The notes beneath the pieces are model-generated. The model was given only the letters and a program-made list of their open reading frames with translations, ran no database searches and was not told where the DNA came from. Source: Trichloromonas sp034002365 (lineage in GTDB: Bacteria; Desulfobacterota; Desulfuromonadia; Desulfuromonadales; Trichloromonadaceae). Taken from it: 5,789 nt of DNA. The position numbers and the translations under genes were made by a program. The stretch is from the NCBI GenBank assembly GCA_034002365.1, contig JAVFAR010000155.1, positions 1 through 5,789 of the forward strand, in the 5' to 3' direction. This document shows, in pieces, positions 5,045 through 5,789 of the stretch. Position 1 is the first letter of the stretch. Each line of letters opens with the position of its first letter.

Positions 5045-5789
5045 ATGAAACACCTACTGCTTACGGCTTTACTTTGCTGGATGGCGCTTGCGGGAGCGGC
5101 CTGGGCCGAGGAGACGCGGGTCGGCATGAGCGACGTGATCCGCGCCGTCGAGGAACCTTTCCAGGCCAATGCCCCCAAGGACCTCGCCATTCGCGACTTC
5201 GAGGCCGACTTTTTCCAGGAATCCCGTATCGTTTCCCTCGACCGGGTGCAGAACGGGAGCGGCCGGGTGCTGGTGAAGTTCGACCACAACCGCGGGGACC
5301 GGGCGCCGAAGGCCCTCTTCCGCTGGGACTACGACCAGCCCACCACCCAGGAGATCGTCTCCGACGGCGAAACCGTCTGGGTCTATCTGCCCGACAACAA
5401 TCAGGTGATCCAGTCGGAGATCGAGCTGGCCGCCCAGTCCCGCCCCGAGGATCCGGTGACCTTTCTCACCGGCCTCGGCAACCTCTCAAGGGATTTTCAG
5501 ATCGGCTGGGCCGAGCCGAACCGCGACCTCGACGGCAACTTCATTCTTGAGCTGATCCCCCGGCGCGCCTCGCCGATGATCCAGCGCCTGCTGCTGGTGG
5601 TCAACCGCGAGGCGGTGGTTCCGTCCGGGCGTCCGGCGCGCTTCGGCGACATCTTTCCGCTCCTGTCGAGCACCGTTTTCGACCCCAGCGGCAATTCGAC
5701 CATCATCGAATTCAGCGCCCCCCGGGTCAACCGGGGCATTCCCGACAGCACCTTCCGCTTCATCCTCCCCGCCGGGGTGGAGGTGATCA
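5045..5789 (+). CDS. lolA: LolA, periplasmic outer-membrane lipoprotein carrier (3' end outside window)
   Basis: LolA is the periplasmic chaperone that takes lipoproteins from the LolCDE transporter in the inner membrane to the outer membrane. The frame is open from 5045 to the window edge, 248 codons. A signal peptide is evident: MK, a hydrophobic core (LLLTALLCWMALAG), then Ala-Trp-Ala at residues 19-21 for cleavage by signal peptidase I. The Cys at residue 11 is not in a lipobox, so LolA itself is soluble. The mature part shows family marks: FEADFFQES, then FRWDYDQP, QEIVSDGETVWVYLPDNNQV, and at the end STFRFILPAGVEVI, which matches the usual closing strand F-F-x-P-x-G-V. Only a few residues are therefore likely to be missing. 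It is longer than E. coli LolA (about 200 residues), as is common outside the enterics. The 116-base gap from cheC and the unrelated function suggest it is not part of the che operon. Confidence 0.87.
   Translation, partial: MKHLLLTALLCWMALAGAAWAEETRVGMSDVIRAVEEPFQANAPKDLAIRDFEADFFQESRIVSLDRVQNGSGRVLVKFDHNRGDRAPKALFRWDYDQPTTQEIVSDGETVWVYLPDNNQVIQSEIELAAQSRPEDPVTFLTGLGNLSRDFQIGWAEPNRDLDGNFILELIPRRASPMIQRLLLVVNREAVVPSGRPARFGDIFPLLSSTVFDPSGNSTIIEFSAPRVNRGIPDSTFRFILPAGVEVI

Noticed and set aside
5045..5110. Cys11 of LolA as a possible lipoprotein attachment site
   Set aside because: The residue before it is Leu, not Gly/Ala/Ser, and it lies within the hydrophobic core. The Ala-Trp-Ala site ten residues later fits signal peptidase I.

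Overview
This window holds most of a chemosensory (che) operon followed by the start of a separate envelope gene, lolA. Everything is on the plus strand. The DNA is visibly G+C-rich, and almost every third codon position is G or C. The CheY is of the Thermotoga/Bacillus type, CheC is present, the CheW carries an NFHG motif, and a LolA with an Ala-X-Ala signal peptide shows a Gram-negative envelope. Together these suggest a deltaproteobacterium of the Geobacter/Desulfuromonas kind (Desulfobacterota/Desulfuromonadia). That placement is an inference from gene style, not a proof.

Layout: (1) 1-305, the C-terminal 100 residues of the receptor methyltransferase CheR, cut by the window edge. (2) 296-1567, a 423-residue methyl-accepting chemotaxis protein with two membrane helices and almost no periplasmic loop. 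(3) 1572-1991, a short CheW adaptor. (4) 2011-2379, a single-domain CheY with a GTG start. (5) 2407-4308, the CheA histidine kinase. (6) 4305-4928, the CheY-P phosphatase CheC. (7) 4929-5044, a 116-base gap. (8) 5045 to the window end, LolA, the periplasmic lipoprotein chaperone, missing only its last few residues.

The six che genes are packed tightly: overlap of 10 bases, then gaps of 4, 19 and 27 bases, then an ATGA overlap. They very probably form one transcript. They would work as one pathway. The MCP, methylated by CheR, is coupled by CheW to CheA. CheA autophosphorylates at His48 and passes the phosphate to Asp54 of CheY, and CheC removes it. CheB and CheD, the usual demethylase/deamidase partners, are not in the window and may lie upstream or elsewhere. 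No flagellar or pilus gene is visible, so the output (swimming, pili or another process) cannot be told from here.

I see no mobile element, CRISPR array, RNA gene or wholly unfamiliar system. The points worth a second look are departures from family norms: a receptor lacking a periplasmic sensor domain, a shortened segment in the CheA ATPase domain, and a CheW in which the usual NLRG motif reads NFHG.
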